NCBI GenBank assembly: GCA_965657165.1
Contig: CBFHNG010000032.1
Span: 1 to 20,504 of the forward strand
Direction of reading: 5' to 3'
Source: UBA3537 sp965657165
GTDB lineage: Bacteria > Bacteroidota > Bacteroidia > Flavobacteriales > Flavobacteriaceae
DNA length: 20,504 nucleotides
Below the pieces are notes generated by a model that was not told the DNA's origin, did no database searches, and was given only the letters and a program-made list of their open reading frames with translations. Position numbers and translations under genes: made by a program. Each line of letters opens with the position of its first letter. Position 1 is the first letter of the stretch. Below are positions 1 through 8,400 of the stretch, in pieces.

Positions 1-1
1 C

Positions 2-106
2 TTATTGGATATTGAACGCGAAGCTTTCTTAAGTTTATGTACTGAACGTAAGACTTTAGAACGCATACAACACATGTTAAAAACAGGAAAACCTCTTAGA
101 AATTAA
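2..106 (+). CDS. 3-hydroxyacyl-CoA dehydrogenase, FadN/FadB type (C-terminal end only)
   Basis: Thirty-four codons and a TAA are visible; the gene begins before the window. The tail reads LLDIEREAFLSL, then ERKTLERIQHMLKTGKPLRN. A Glu-Arg-Glu-Ala-Phe stretch followed by a closing GKPLRN is how I remember the end of long FadN-like 3-hydroxyacyl-CoA dehydrogenase/enoyl-CoA hydratase proteins (roughly 790-800 residues in Bacillus and Bacteroidota). These catalyse hydration of enoyl-CoA and oxidation of 3-hydroxyacyl-CoA. The stop lies 3 bases before the thiolase ATG, so the two are surely co-transcribed. The order dehydrogenase-thiolase-acyl-CoA dehydrogenase equals fadN-fadA-fadE of Bacillus. 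Identification rests on the short tail plus context. Confidence 0.75.
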   Translation, partial: LLDIEREAFLSLCTERKTLERIQHMLKTGKPLRN

Positions 107-109
107 ATC

Positions 110-1300
110 ATGAAACAAGCATATATAGTAAAAGCATATAGAACAGCCGTTGGAAAAGCTCCAAAAGGGTTGTTTAGGTTTAAAAGAGCCGATGAACTTG
201 GAGCAGAAACCATTCAGCACATGATGAAAGAACTTCCAAATTTGGATGTATCTCGAATTGATGATGTGATTGTTGGAAATGCTATGCCCGAGGGATCTCA
301 AGGGCTCAATATGGCACGATTTATTTCTCTTATTGGACTCAATAGTGTTGATGTTCCTGGTGTAACTGTTAATCGATTTTGTTCTTCAGGACTAGAAACC
401 ATTGGACTTGCGACTGCAAAAATTCAAGCTGGAATGGCTGATTGTATTATTGCTGGTGGTGCAGAAAGTATGAGTGCAGTACCAATGACAGGTTTCAAAC
501 CAGAATTGAATTATGATACCATCAATTCTGGACATGAAGACTATTATTGGGGCATGGGAAATACGGCAGAGGCTGTAGCGAATGATTTTAAGGTGTCAAG
601 AGAAGATCAAGATGAATTTGCTTTTCATTCGCATATGAAAGCCCTTAAAGCACAAGCCGAAAATCGTTTTCAAGATCAAATAGTGCCTATTGAAGTTGAG
701 CAAACTTATGTCGATGAATATGGAAAACGTGCAACAAAAAAATATACAGTAATCAAAGATGAAGGACCACGAAAAGGTACAAGTTTAGAAGCACTTGCAA
801 AACTACGTGCCGTATTTGCGCAAGACGGTAGTGTTACGGCAGGAAATTCTTCACAGATGAGCGATGGAGCGGCTTTTGTTATGGTTATGAGCGAGGATTT
901 AGTTAAAGAGTTAAACTTAGAACCTATTGCTCGCTTAGTAAGTTATGCCGTTGCTGGTGTAGAACCAAGAATAATGGGCATTGGACCTGTAAAAGCAATT
1001 CCAAAAGCATTACAACAAGCAGGATTGAAACAATCAAATTTAGAACTTATAGAATTGAATGAAGCTTTTGCTTCACAATCTTTAGCAGTAATCAGAGCAT
1101 TAGAATTAAATCCAGAACTCATTAATGTCAACGGCGGTGCTATTGCACTAGGTCATCCTTTGGGATGTACGGGGGCAAAACTCTCTGTGCAATTGTTTGA
1201 TGAAATGCGAAAAAGAGAAATGACATCAAAATATGGTGCAGTCACAATGTGTGTTGGAACAGGACAAGGTGCTTGTGGAATTTTTGAATTTTTAAAATAA
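110..1300 (+). CDS. fadA: Acetyl-CoA acyltransferase (3-ketoacyl-CoA thiolase)
   Basis: Last step of beta-oxidation: cleaves 3-ketoacyl-CoA with CoA to acetyl-CoA and a shortened acyl-CoA, in the cytoplasm. At 396 residues it has the normal length of the thiolase family. The nucleophilic cysteine is Cys91 in NRFCSSGLETI; the second catalytic set is His349 in GHPLGCTGA and Cys381 in CVGTGQGACG, with the family motif ELNEAFASQS before them. All key residues are present. It starts 3 bases after the stop of the preceding dehydrogenase and ends 21 bases before the acyl-CoA dehydrogenase, so it is the middle gene of a fadNAE-like operon. A biosynthetic acetoacetyl-CoA thiolase would look alike, but the operon favours degradation. 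Confidence 0.95.
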   Translation: MKQAYIVKAYRTAVGKAPKGLFRFKRADELGAETIQHMMKELPNLDVSRIDDVIVGNAMPEGSQGLNMARFISLIGLNSVDVPGVTVNRFCSSGLETIGLATAKIQAGMADCIIAGGAESMSAVPMTGFKPELNYDTINSGHEDYYWGMGNTAEAVANDFKVSREDQDEFAFHSHMKALKAQAENRFQDQIVPIEVEQTYVDEYGKRATKKYTVIKDEGPRKGTSLEALAKLRAVFAQDGSVTAGNSSQMSDGAAFVMVMSEDLVKELNLEPIARLVSYAVAGVEPRIMGIGPVKAIPKALQQAGLKQSNLELIELNEAFASQSLAVIRALELNPELINVNGGAIALGHPLGCTGAKLSVQLFDEMRKREMTSKYGAVTMCVGTGQGACGIFEFLK

Positions 1301-1321
1301 TGTACTCAAATTTATTATAAA

Positions 1322-3118
1322 ATGGAAATAAAAGAATTATTAAGAGGCGGACAATATCTAGTAAAAGAAACAGACTGTCAAGCGGTATTTACACCTGAGG
1401 ATTTTTCAGAAGAGCAACTCATGATGAAAGAAGCCGTTAAAGAATTTAATGAACGTGAAGTAATTGCCCATCGTGATCGCTTTGAAGCCAAAGACTATGC
1501 CCTTACCGAAGAAGTGATGCGCAAAGCAGGTGAACTAGGATTTTTAGGAGTTGCTGTTCCAGAAGCCTATGGTGGATTAGATATGGGATTTGTTTCAACA
1601 ATGTTAGTTTGTGATTATATATCTAGTGGAACAGGCTCTTTTAGTACTGCTTTTGGTGCACATACGGGGATTGGTACAATGCCCATCACTTTATATGGTA
1701 CTGAAGAACAAAAATTAAAATATGTCCCAAAATTAGCAAGTGGTGAATGGTTTGGCGCTTATTGTCTTACAGAACCAGGTGCAGGAAGTGATGCCAATTC
1801 TGGAAAAACCACTGCCACTCTATCAGAAGATGGAAAACACTACAGCATAACAGGTCAAAAAATGTGGATTTCTAATGCTGGTTTTTGTAATGTATTTATT
1901 GTATTTGCTCGAATTGAAGACGATAAAAACATCACAGGATTTATTGTTGAAAATGACCCTTCCAATGGCATTACAATGGGTGAAGAAGAACATAAATTAG
2001 GCATTAGAGCATCTTCAACCAGACAAGTATTTTTTAATGACACAAAAGTTCCTGTAGAAAATATGCTTTCTGAACGCCAAAATGGATTCAAAATTGCAAT
2101 GAATGCTTTAAATGTTGGTCGTATAAAATTGGCAGCTGCATGTTTGGATTCACAACGAAGAATTACGACCGATGCTATTGTTTATGCCAATGCGCGACAA
2201 CAATTTAAAACCCCAATTGCAGAATTTGGGGCCATAAAATATAAACTAGCAGAAATGGTGACCAACACCTATGTTGGTGAATCGGCGAGTTATAGAGCGG
2301 CAAAAAACATTGAAGACCGTATTGCACTTCGTCTAGAAAAAGGCAATACGCATCAAGAAGCAGAACTAAAAGGCGTTGAGGAATATGCCATTGAATGCTC
2401 AATTCTAAAAGTAGCCATTTCAGAAGATGTACAGAATTGTGCTGATGAAGGTATTCAAATATTTGGAGGGATGGGCTTTTCAGAAGACACTCCAATGGAG
2501 GCTGCTTGGAGAGATGCTCGGATTGCAAGAATATATGAAGGTACAAATGAAATCAACAGAATGATTTGTATTGGAATGCTAATTAAAAAGGCGATGAAAG
2601 GACATGTTGATTTGCTAGGACCAGCTATGGCAGTTCAGGAAGAACTTATGGGCATCCCATCTTTTGACACCCCTGATTATAGCACACCTTTGTCGCAAGA
2701 AAAAGCCATAATAAAAAACTTAAAAAAAGTTTTCTTAATGGTTGCTGGAGCAGGTATTCAGAAGTTTGGACCTAAAATTGAAGAGCATCAACAATTGATG
2801 CTTAATGCTGCCGATATTTTAATAGAAATATACATGGTAGAATCTGCAATTTTAAGAACAGAAAAAAACATTCAACGCTATGGAGAAGAATCTCAAAAAC
2901 ATCAAATTGAAATGAGTCAATTATATTTGTATAATGCTGTTGAAAATATTTCAAAAAGTGCGAAAAGTGGAATTATATCATTTGCTGAAGGCGACGAACA
3001 ACGCATGATGCTTATGGGACTAAAGCGTTTTACAAAATATACAAATTATCCTAATGTTGCAGCGCTTAGAAATAGCATAGCAGCGAAAGTGAATAAAGAG
3101 AATACGTATTGCTTCTAA
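1322..3118 (+). CDS. fadE: Acyl-CoA dehydrogenase, long form with C-terminal extension
   Basis: First step of beta-oxidation: FAD-dependent oxidation of acyl-CoA to trans-2-enoyl-CoA, passing electrons to electron-transfer flavoprotein. The protein has 598 residues, about 200 more than ordinary acyl-CoA dehydrogenases. Residues about 25-420 form the classical fold: FAD/substrate motif YCLTEPGAGSDA (147-158), WISNAG (182-187), FGGMGFSEDTP (381-391) and the catalytic base Glu406 in RIYEGTNEINR. Residues about 430-598 are a helical extension as in mitochondrial VLCAD and Bacillus FadE (594 residues), so long-chain substrates are likely by analogy. It is the last gene of the operon; a hairpin terminator follows 26 bases after the stop. 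Confidence 0.93.
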   Translation: MEIKELLRGGQYLVKETDCQAVFTPEDFSEEQLMMKEAVKEFNEREVIAHRDRFEAKDYALTEEVMRKAGELGFLGVAVPEAYGGLDMGFVSTMLVCDYISSGTGSFSTAFGAHTGIGTMPITLYGTEEQKLKYVPKLASGEWFGAYCLTEPGAGSDANSGKTTATLSEDGKHYSITGQKMWISNAGFCNVFIVFARIEDDKNITGFIVENDPSNGITMGEEEHKLGIRASSTRQVFFNDTKVPVENMLSERQNGFKIAMNALNVGRIKLAAACLDSQRRITTDAIVYANARQQFKTPIAEFGAIKYKLAEMVTNTYVGESASYRAAKNIEDRIALRLEKGNTHQEAELKGVEEYAIECSILKVAISEDVQNCADEGIQIFGGMGFSEDTPMEAAWRDARIARIYEGTNEINRMICIGMLIKKAMKGHVDLLGPAMAVQEELMGIPSFDTPDYSTPLSQEKAIIKNLKKVFLMVAGAGIQKFGPKIEEHQQLMLNAADILIEIYMVESAILRTEKNIQRYGEESQKHQIEMSQLYLYNAVENISKSAKSGIISFAEGDEQRMMLMGLKRFTKYTNYPNVAALRNSIAAKVNKENTYCF

Positions 3119-3144
3119 TGCATACGTAGTTTAGTTGGTTAGTT

Positions 3145-3182
3145 GAAAGCGCCTTCACACCCGTGGAGGCGTTTTCTGTTTT
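3145..3182 (+). terminator. Rho-independent terminator of the fad operon
   Basis: Arms GAAAGCGCCT (3145-3154) and AGGCGTTTTC (3167-3176) pair over 10 bases with one G-U, around a 12-base loop, followed by TGTTTT. It lies directly after the acyl-CoA dehydrogenase gene and separates it from the peptidase gene. Confidence 0.8.
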
Positions 3183-3196
3183 AAAAAAAATAGACT

Positions 3197-3204
3197 TATA
3201 TTTG
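3197..3204 (+). promoter_or_regulatory. Candidate -7 box of the M28 peptidase gene
   Basis: TATATTTG matches the Bacteroidota -7 consensus TAnnTTTG fully, 38 bases before the chosen ATG and just after the fad terminator. No clear TTG lies 17-23 bases upstream, so the -33 half is weak. It supports a new transcription unit starting here. Confidence 0.5.
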
Positions 3205-3242
3205 AAACTCTTACATTGTTAAGTCCTACAATCATTAATCTT

Positions 3243-4574
3243 ATGAAATTTAAATTTATTTTATTTATTTCTGTTTTATCAACCATATCGCTTTGGAGTC
3301 AAAATCAAAGAGATTTATATCAAATAATAGATGCAATCAGTGCTCATCGTATCAAATCCGATATTAGAACACTTGTTGATTTTGGTACACGCCACACACT
3401 GAGTGATACCGTTTCAAAAACTCGGGGAATAGGTGCTGCTAGACGGTGGCTAAAAAATGAGTTCGAAACAATTTCCTCCGATTGTAATAATTGCCTAGAG
3501 GTTTTCTTTCAGAGTGACCTTGTAAAAAAAGGAACAAACGGACGAATTACAAAAGATGTAGAAATTGTAAATGTAGTTGCGATTCAGAAAGGCACCTTAT
3601 ACCCAAATCGCTACATCATTATGAGCGGAGATATTGACTCTAGAGTTAGTGATCCCAACGACTATAATTCTGATGCACCAGGCGCCAATGATAATGCCTC
3701 TGGACTTGCTGGCACACTAGAAGCGGCGCGAGTATTAAGTCAGTACTCATTTAAAAATAGTATTATTTATGTTGGTCTTTCAGGTGAAGAACAAGGACTT
3801 TTTGGTGGGCAAGGATTGGCAAATTTTGCGAAGAAAAAAAAGTGGGATATTATTGGCGTTTTAAATAATGATATGATTGGAAATATAAAGGGTGTGGACG
3901 GCGTAATTGACAACCGTTCATTCAGAATATTTTCTGAACCTATTCCACCTACTGAAACAGAAAAACAACGGCTATCAAGACGTTATTATGGTGGCGAAGT
4001 TGACGGGATATCCAGACAACTTGCACGTTATATTTACAAAACGGTTAAAACGTATATGCCAGAGATGAATCCAATGATGGTTTACAGGTTAGATCGTTTC
4101 GGAAGAGGCGGTCATCATAAACCTTTTTGTGATGCTGGATACGCTGGTATTCGAATCATGGAAACACATGAAAATTATACCCAACAACATCAAGACATTA
4201 GAACAGAAAACGACATAAAATATGGAGATACTTTTGAGCACGTAAATTTTGACTATGCCAAAAAACTAACTGCTGTGAACGCCATAAATTTAGCGAGTTT
4301 AGCTTGGGCACCCCCTGCTCCAACTGAAGTTAGCATTGGTGGAATTGTAGAACCATCGGCTAAGCTCAAATGGAATGCTGTTTCTGGCGCAGCCTACTAT
4401 AAGGTCTATTGGCGAGATACAACGTCACCAACTTGGGATTACAGTAAAATTGTTTCAAAAAATTCTTTAACATTAGATGGATTAGTTGTTGATAATTACT
4501 TTTTTGGAGTCGCTGCTGTTGGGGAAAATGGGTTTGAAAGTCAAGTGGTATTTCCAAATAAAATTTTTAGATGA
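3243..4574 (+). CDS. Secreted M28-family-like zinc peptidase with C-terminal fibronectin-III-like domain
   Basis: I chose the ATG at 3243 (443 residues) because it begins a clean signal peptide, MKFKFILFISVLSTISLWSQ; a TTG at 3216 would put nine odd residues before it. The body is an M28 aminopeptidase fold (about residues 30-350): PGANDNASG with metal ligand Asp150, SGEEQGLFG with Glu182 (general base) and Glu183, NNDMIG with Asp210, and GGHHKPF with His291/His292. The usual first metal ligand, the His of GHxDS, is Asp130 here (SGDIDSR). Residues about 358-440 resemble a fibronectin type III domain. No T9SS tail is seen, so it is probably periplasmic or outer-surface by Sec export. Substrate unknown; peptides with a free N-terminus are a family-level guess. 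The permease gene follows after 1 base. Confidence 0.85.
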   Translation: MKFKFILFISVLSTISLWSQNQRDLYQIIDAISAHRIKSDIRTLVDFGTRHTLSDTVSKTRGIGAARRWLKNEFETISSDCNNCLEVFFQSDLVKKGTNGRITKDVEIVNVVAIQKGTLYPNRYIIMSGDIDSRVSDPNDYNSDAPGANDNASGLAGTLEAARVLSQYSFKNSIIYVGLSGEEQGLFGGQGLANFAKKKKWDIIGVLNNDMIGNIKGVDGVIDNRSFRIFSEPIPPTETEKQRLSRRYYGGEVDGISRQLARYIYKTVKTYMPEMNPMMVYRLDRFGRGGHHKPFCDAGYAGIRIMETHENYTQQHQDIRTENDIKYGDTFEHVNFDYAKKLTAVNAINLASLAWAPPAPTEVSIGGIVEPSAKLKWNAVSGAAYYKVYWRDTTSPTWDYSKIVSKNSLTLDGLVVDNYFFGVAAVGENGFESQVVFPNKIFR

Positions 4575-4575
4575 T

Positions 4576-5403
4576 ATGAACTTAAAGCTTCTTCAATTAG
4601 AACTACAAAAGTTATTACTCAACCGAACAAGTAAAATACTGATATTTATTTCATTTATTTTACCACTTTGTGTCATCGTTTTATCTTCAATAAAAATTAA
4701 CTTTTTTGGTTTTTTTACCCTTGAACTTGGCGAACTTGGAATTTTTAACTTTCCGTTAGTTTGGCATGTCACTACCTATTTTTCAGCCTTGTTTAAATTC
4801 TTTTTTGCAATTGTTGTGGTGTCGATGATTGGGAATGAATACAGTAATAAAACATTAAAACAAAACCTAATTGATGGCTTAAGTAAGAAAGAATTTATCC
4901 TATCAAAGTTTTATGCAATCCTGTTTTTTTCTCTAGTATCTACAGTCATTATATTTTTAATTTCTTTAATTTTAGGACTAATATACTCCAGTTACAATGA
5001 GTTTGGTATTATTATAAGAGAAATAGAATATTTACCCGCTTACTTTTTTAAGCTTGTCGGTTTCTTTTCATTTTGTTTATTTCTTGGTGTGCTCGCAAAA
5101 CGTTCGGCTTTTGCTTTGGCATTTCTTTTTGTTGAATTTATTTTAGAATGGATTATTTTTGGGCTAATTGCTTGGAAATCTAATGTAGAACTCGCCTCAA
5201 AAATTCAAAACTTCTTCCCTTTAACTTCAATGTCTAATCTCATAAAACAACCATTTCAACGAATAGCCATAACAAAATTTCCAGACAAAAGTAGTTTAGA
5301 CTACGACTATGCCGTACATTTTGAAACAATGATAATTGTTGGAATTTGGATTTTAATATTTATATTTTTATCCTATTTCCTTCTAAAGAAAAGAGATTTA
5401 TAA
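4576..5403 (+). CDS. ABC-2-type permease, membrane subunit
   Basis: Starting at the ATG of 4576, one base after the peptidase stop, the protein has 275 residues; the reading frame is open 90 bases further up, but that part lies inside the peptidase gene and has no credible start. After a short cytoplasmic N-terminus (LQLELQKLLLNRTSK) there are about six hydrophobic segments: near residues 20-40, 65-90, 115-140, 160-185, 185-210 and 250-270. The cytoplasmic motif GNEYSNKTLKQNLIDGLSKK (about 98-117) is the hallmark of ABC-2 permeases. It ends in LLKKRDL, also usual for the family. No ATP-binding subunit is encoded in the window, which is odd for this class. Transported substrate unknown. Translational coupling to the peptidase gene is likely from the spacing. 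Confidence 0.82.
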   Translation: MNLKLLQLELQKLLLNRTSKILIFISFILPLCVIVLSSIKINFFGFFTLELGELGIFNFPLVWHVTTYFSALFKFFFAIVVVSMIGNEYSNKTLKQNLIDGLSKKEFILSKFYAILFFSLVSTVIIFLISLILGLIYSSYNEFGIIIREIEYLPAYFFKLVGFFSFCLFLGVLAKRSAFALAFLFVEFILEWIIFGLIAWKSNVELASKIQNFFPLTSMSNLIKQPFQRIAITKFPDKSSLDYDYAVHFETMIIVGIWILIFIFLSYFLLKKRDL

Positions 5404-5473
5404 ATTCAACTTTTACTGCTCATTATTTGTTCTAAAGTTATGTTAAGTAGAGATTTAAATCTTTAGTTTTTTA

Positions 5474-5481
5474 TAAATTTG
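5474..5481 (+). promoter_or_regulatory. Candidate -7 box before the surface-protein pair
   Basis: TAAATTTG fits TAnnTTTG and lies 18 bases before the ATG at 5500, giving a leader of roughly a dozen bases. No TTG at the expected -33 distance. The 96-base gap after the permease contains nothing else I recognise. Confidence 0.45.
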
Positions 5482-5499
5482 AAATTATATTAAAGATTA

Positions 5500-8400
5500 A
5501 TGAAACTTAATTTTATTAGCTGCCTCATATTTATAAGCCTTTTTGGATATTCACAAGCCGAGGCCTCTCATTGGTATTTTGGTAATGGTGCGGGTCTTAT
5601 TTTTGACCTTAGCAGCGGAACTGTCACTTCTACTGATGCCGCTTCTAACACAATTAATACTAATGAAGGCTGTTCTTCGATTTCTGATTTTAACGGGAAT
5701 TTATTGTTTTATACAGATGGTAGAAATGTATGGGATAAAAACCACAACATCATGTCCAATGCAGATTATAACTCTGGAACAGGTTTGATGGGTGATCCCT
5801 CGAGTACATCATCAGGGCTTATTGTTCCAAAGCCAGGTGATCCAAATCAATATTACATATTTACTGTTGACGAACCTCATCATCAAAATGCATTTGCATT
5901 TCCAAGTCAAGGACCAGCAGAGGCTGATGGTAGTTCCACAAATGAATATGATAGCGGCGGAGGCGTTCCAGATGCGGACGATGGATTTAATAACGGTTTT
6001 GCCTATTCATTAGTTAATTTAACATTAAACAATGGTAACGGCAACGTTGTTAGTGCAGAAAAAAACATACAACTTGTTACTTATAACCCCAACGAACAAG
6101 GCCAAGAAAGCTATAAATGTTCAGAAAAAATTACAGCCGTTGAACATAGCGATGGTCAATCCTACTGGGTTTTAACACATTTTACAGATAACTTTTATGC
6201 GTTTAGAGTTGATGCAACTGGGGTAAATACAACGCCTATAGTTACAAATATTATCCCTTTAATTAATTTTGAAGGTTACAGAAGAAATGCAATCGGATAT
6301 ATGAAAGCCTCCCCAGATGGCTCAAGAATTGCAGTTTGTCACCGTCAAAATGGTAACCAGCCAGGTGGCTTCTCAAACAATTCAGGAAGTGTTTGGATTT
6401 ATGATTTTGATAATACCACGGGAAGTTTATCAAATCCTATAAATTTATTACCAAATTTTGGACCCTACAGTGTTGAATTTTCGCCAGATTCTTCAAAATT
6501 ATATGTCTCTGGAAGTAACTCAGTTACACAATTTGATTTAAATACAAGTGATCCCGCATCAACAGATTTTGTGGTCTACAGTGGTTTTAATTTTATTGGA
6601 GCATTACAACTTGGCCCTAATGGAAAAGTATATGTTGCAAACTCAGAAGATTCACAGTCATTAGATGTAATAAATGAACCAAATACTTACGGGATTGATG
6701 CTGACTATGTGCCCTACCAAGTTCAGTTGGCACCAGGAACTTTTTCTAATATCGGTCTTCCTCCTTTTATACAATCTTTTTTCTTAGCTTCTATACAGCT
6801 CGAAAATTCATGTGTTGGTCAAGACGTAAATTTTAGCGTAAACAGTACACAAACTTTTGATAGTATTGCTTGGGATTTTGGTGATGGTATTGGAACTGCA
6901 AATGAAAATAACCCCAATTACATTTTTTCAACTCCTGGCACATACACAGTGTCTGCAGAAATTACCGCAGGAACAGAAGTCATTACTTTTACTGAAGATA
7001 TAATTATTAGTCAAAATCCAACAGCATTCCCAACTGATGATCTCTTTGTTTGTGATGATAATAATGATGGTGTTTCTTCATTTACATTTCAAGAATCTGG
7101 AGATGATATCATAAATGGACAGGATACTGCTGTTTATTCGATTTCCTATCACCTTAGCTTAGCCGATGCAGAAAACAATGCAAATGCTATCAATTTACCC
7201 TATCAGAATACAAACTCTACAGAAGAAATTTTTGTCAGAATTGAAAACAATAACAATTCCAATTGTTTCGACACAACGTCTTTTAACCTCACTGTTTTTG
7301 ATACTCCAACTGCTAATGCTGTTCAAACTGTAGAAGAATGCGACAATTTAGATGATGGAAACAATGCCAATGGCCAAAGAGAAATTGACCTCAATAATTT
7401 TGACGGCGCTATTTTAGGTACTCAAGACAACACTCTTTTTAGTGTTTCGTACCACTTAACGCAAGACGATGCCAATAACAATGACAATCCCATTTCTTCA
7501 CCCTACTACAACATAACACCATTTTCATATCAAATCTTTGCGCGAATTGAAAATAATCTAAAGACTGATTGTTACGATACAACTGAATTTACAGTAAATA
7601 TTAGCGCAACACCTACTGCACATGATGTCGAGGATCTATTTGAATGCGATGATAATGATGATGGAGTACTGATTTTTGATTTTGTAGATGCACAAACCCA
7701 AGTTCTTGACAATCAAAATGCTGGAGATTTTAGTATCACATTTCACTCTACTTTAGATGATGCAGAAAGTAATTCAAATGCTATTGATTTACCCTATCAG
7801 AATACAAATGCTACCGAAGAAATTTTTGTCCGTATTGAAAATAACAACAATACCAATTGTTACGATACAACGTCTTTTAACCTCACTGTTTTTGATACTC
7901 CAACGGCTAATGTTTTTGATACTGTAGAAGAATGCGACAATTTAAATGATGGAAACAATGCTAATGGTCAAAGAGAAATTAACCTCAATAATTTTGACGG
8001 CGCTATTTTAGGTACTCAAGACAACACTCTATTTAGTGTTTCGTACCACTTAACGCAAGACGATGCCAATAACAATGACAATCCCATTTCTTCACCCTAC
8101 TACAACACAACACCATTTTCATATCAAATTTTTGCTCGAATTGAAAATAACCTGAAAACAGAATGTTATGATACGACTGTGTTTACAGTAAATATTAATC
8201 CAATCCCGGTTGCTTTTGATAGCACTCTCATTCAATGTGATGAGGATGGTGTAAATGATGGTTTTACAATTTTTAATCTTGACGAAGCAAACTCAGCATT
8301 AACCAACGGTGTTTCAGGTTTGAGTACAAAATTTTTCTTATTGGAAAGTGATGCTCAAAATTCAACAGGAGAAATTAATGCAGCACCTTTTACAAATACT

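Noticed and set aside
2205..2546. 113-residue open frame on the minus strand inside the acyl-CoA dehydrogenase gene
   Set aside because: The plus-strand gene is fully conserved across this part; the minus frame has no recognisable domain and no promoter.
3216..3242. TTG at 3216 as start of the M28 gene
   Set aside because: It adds nine residues before a signal peptide that begins properly at the ATG of 3243.
4486..4575. Extended N-terminus of the permease inside the peptidase gene
   Set aside because: It would overlap the peptidase gene by 89 bases; the ATG at 4576, one base after the stop, gives a normal ABC-2 N-terminus.
7018..8205. Tandem repeats as a CRISPR array
   Set aside because: The repeats are 594 bases, in frame and protein-coding, with no short repeat-spacer pattern and no cas gene.
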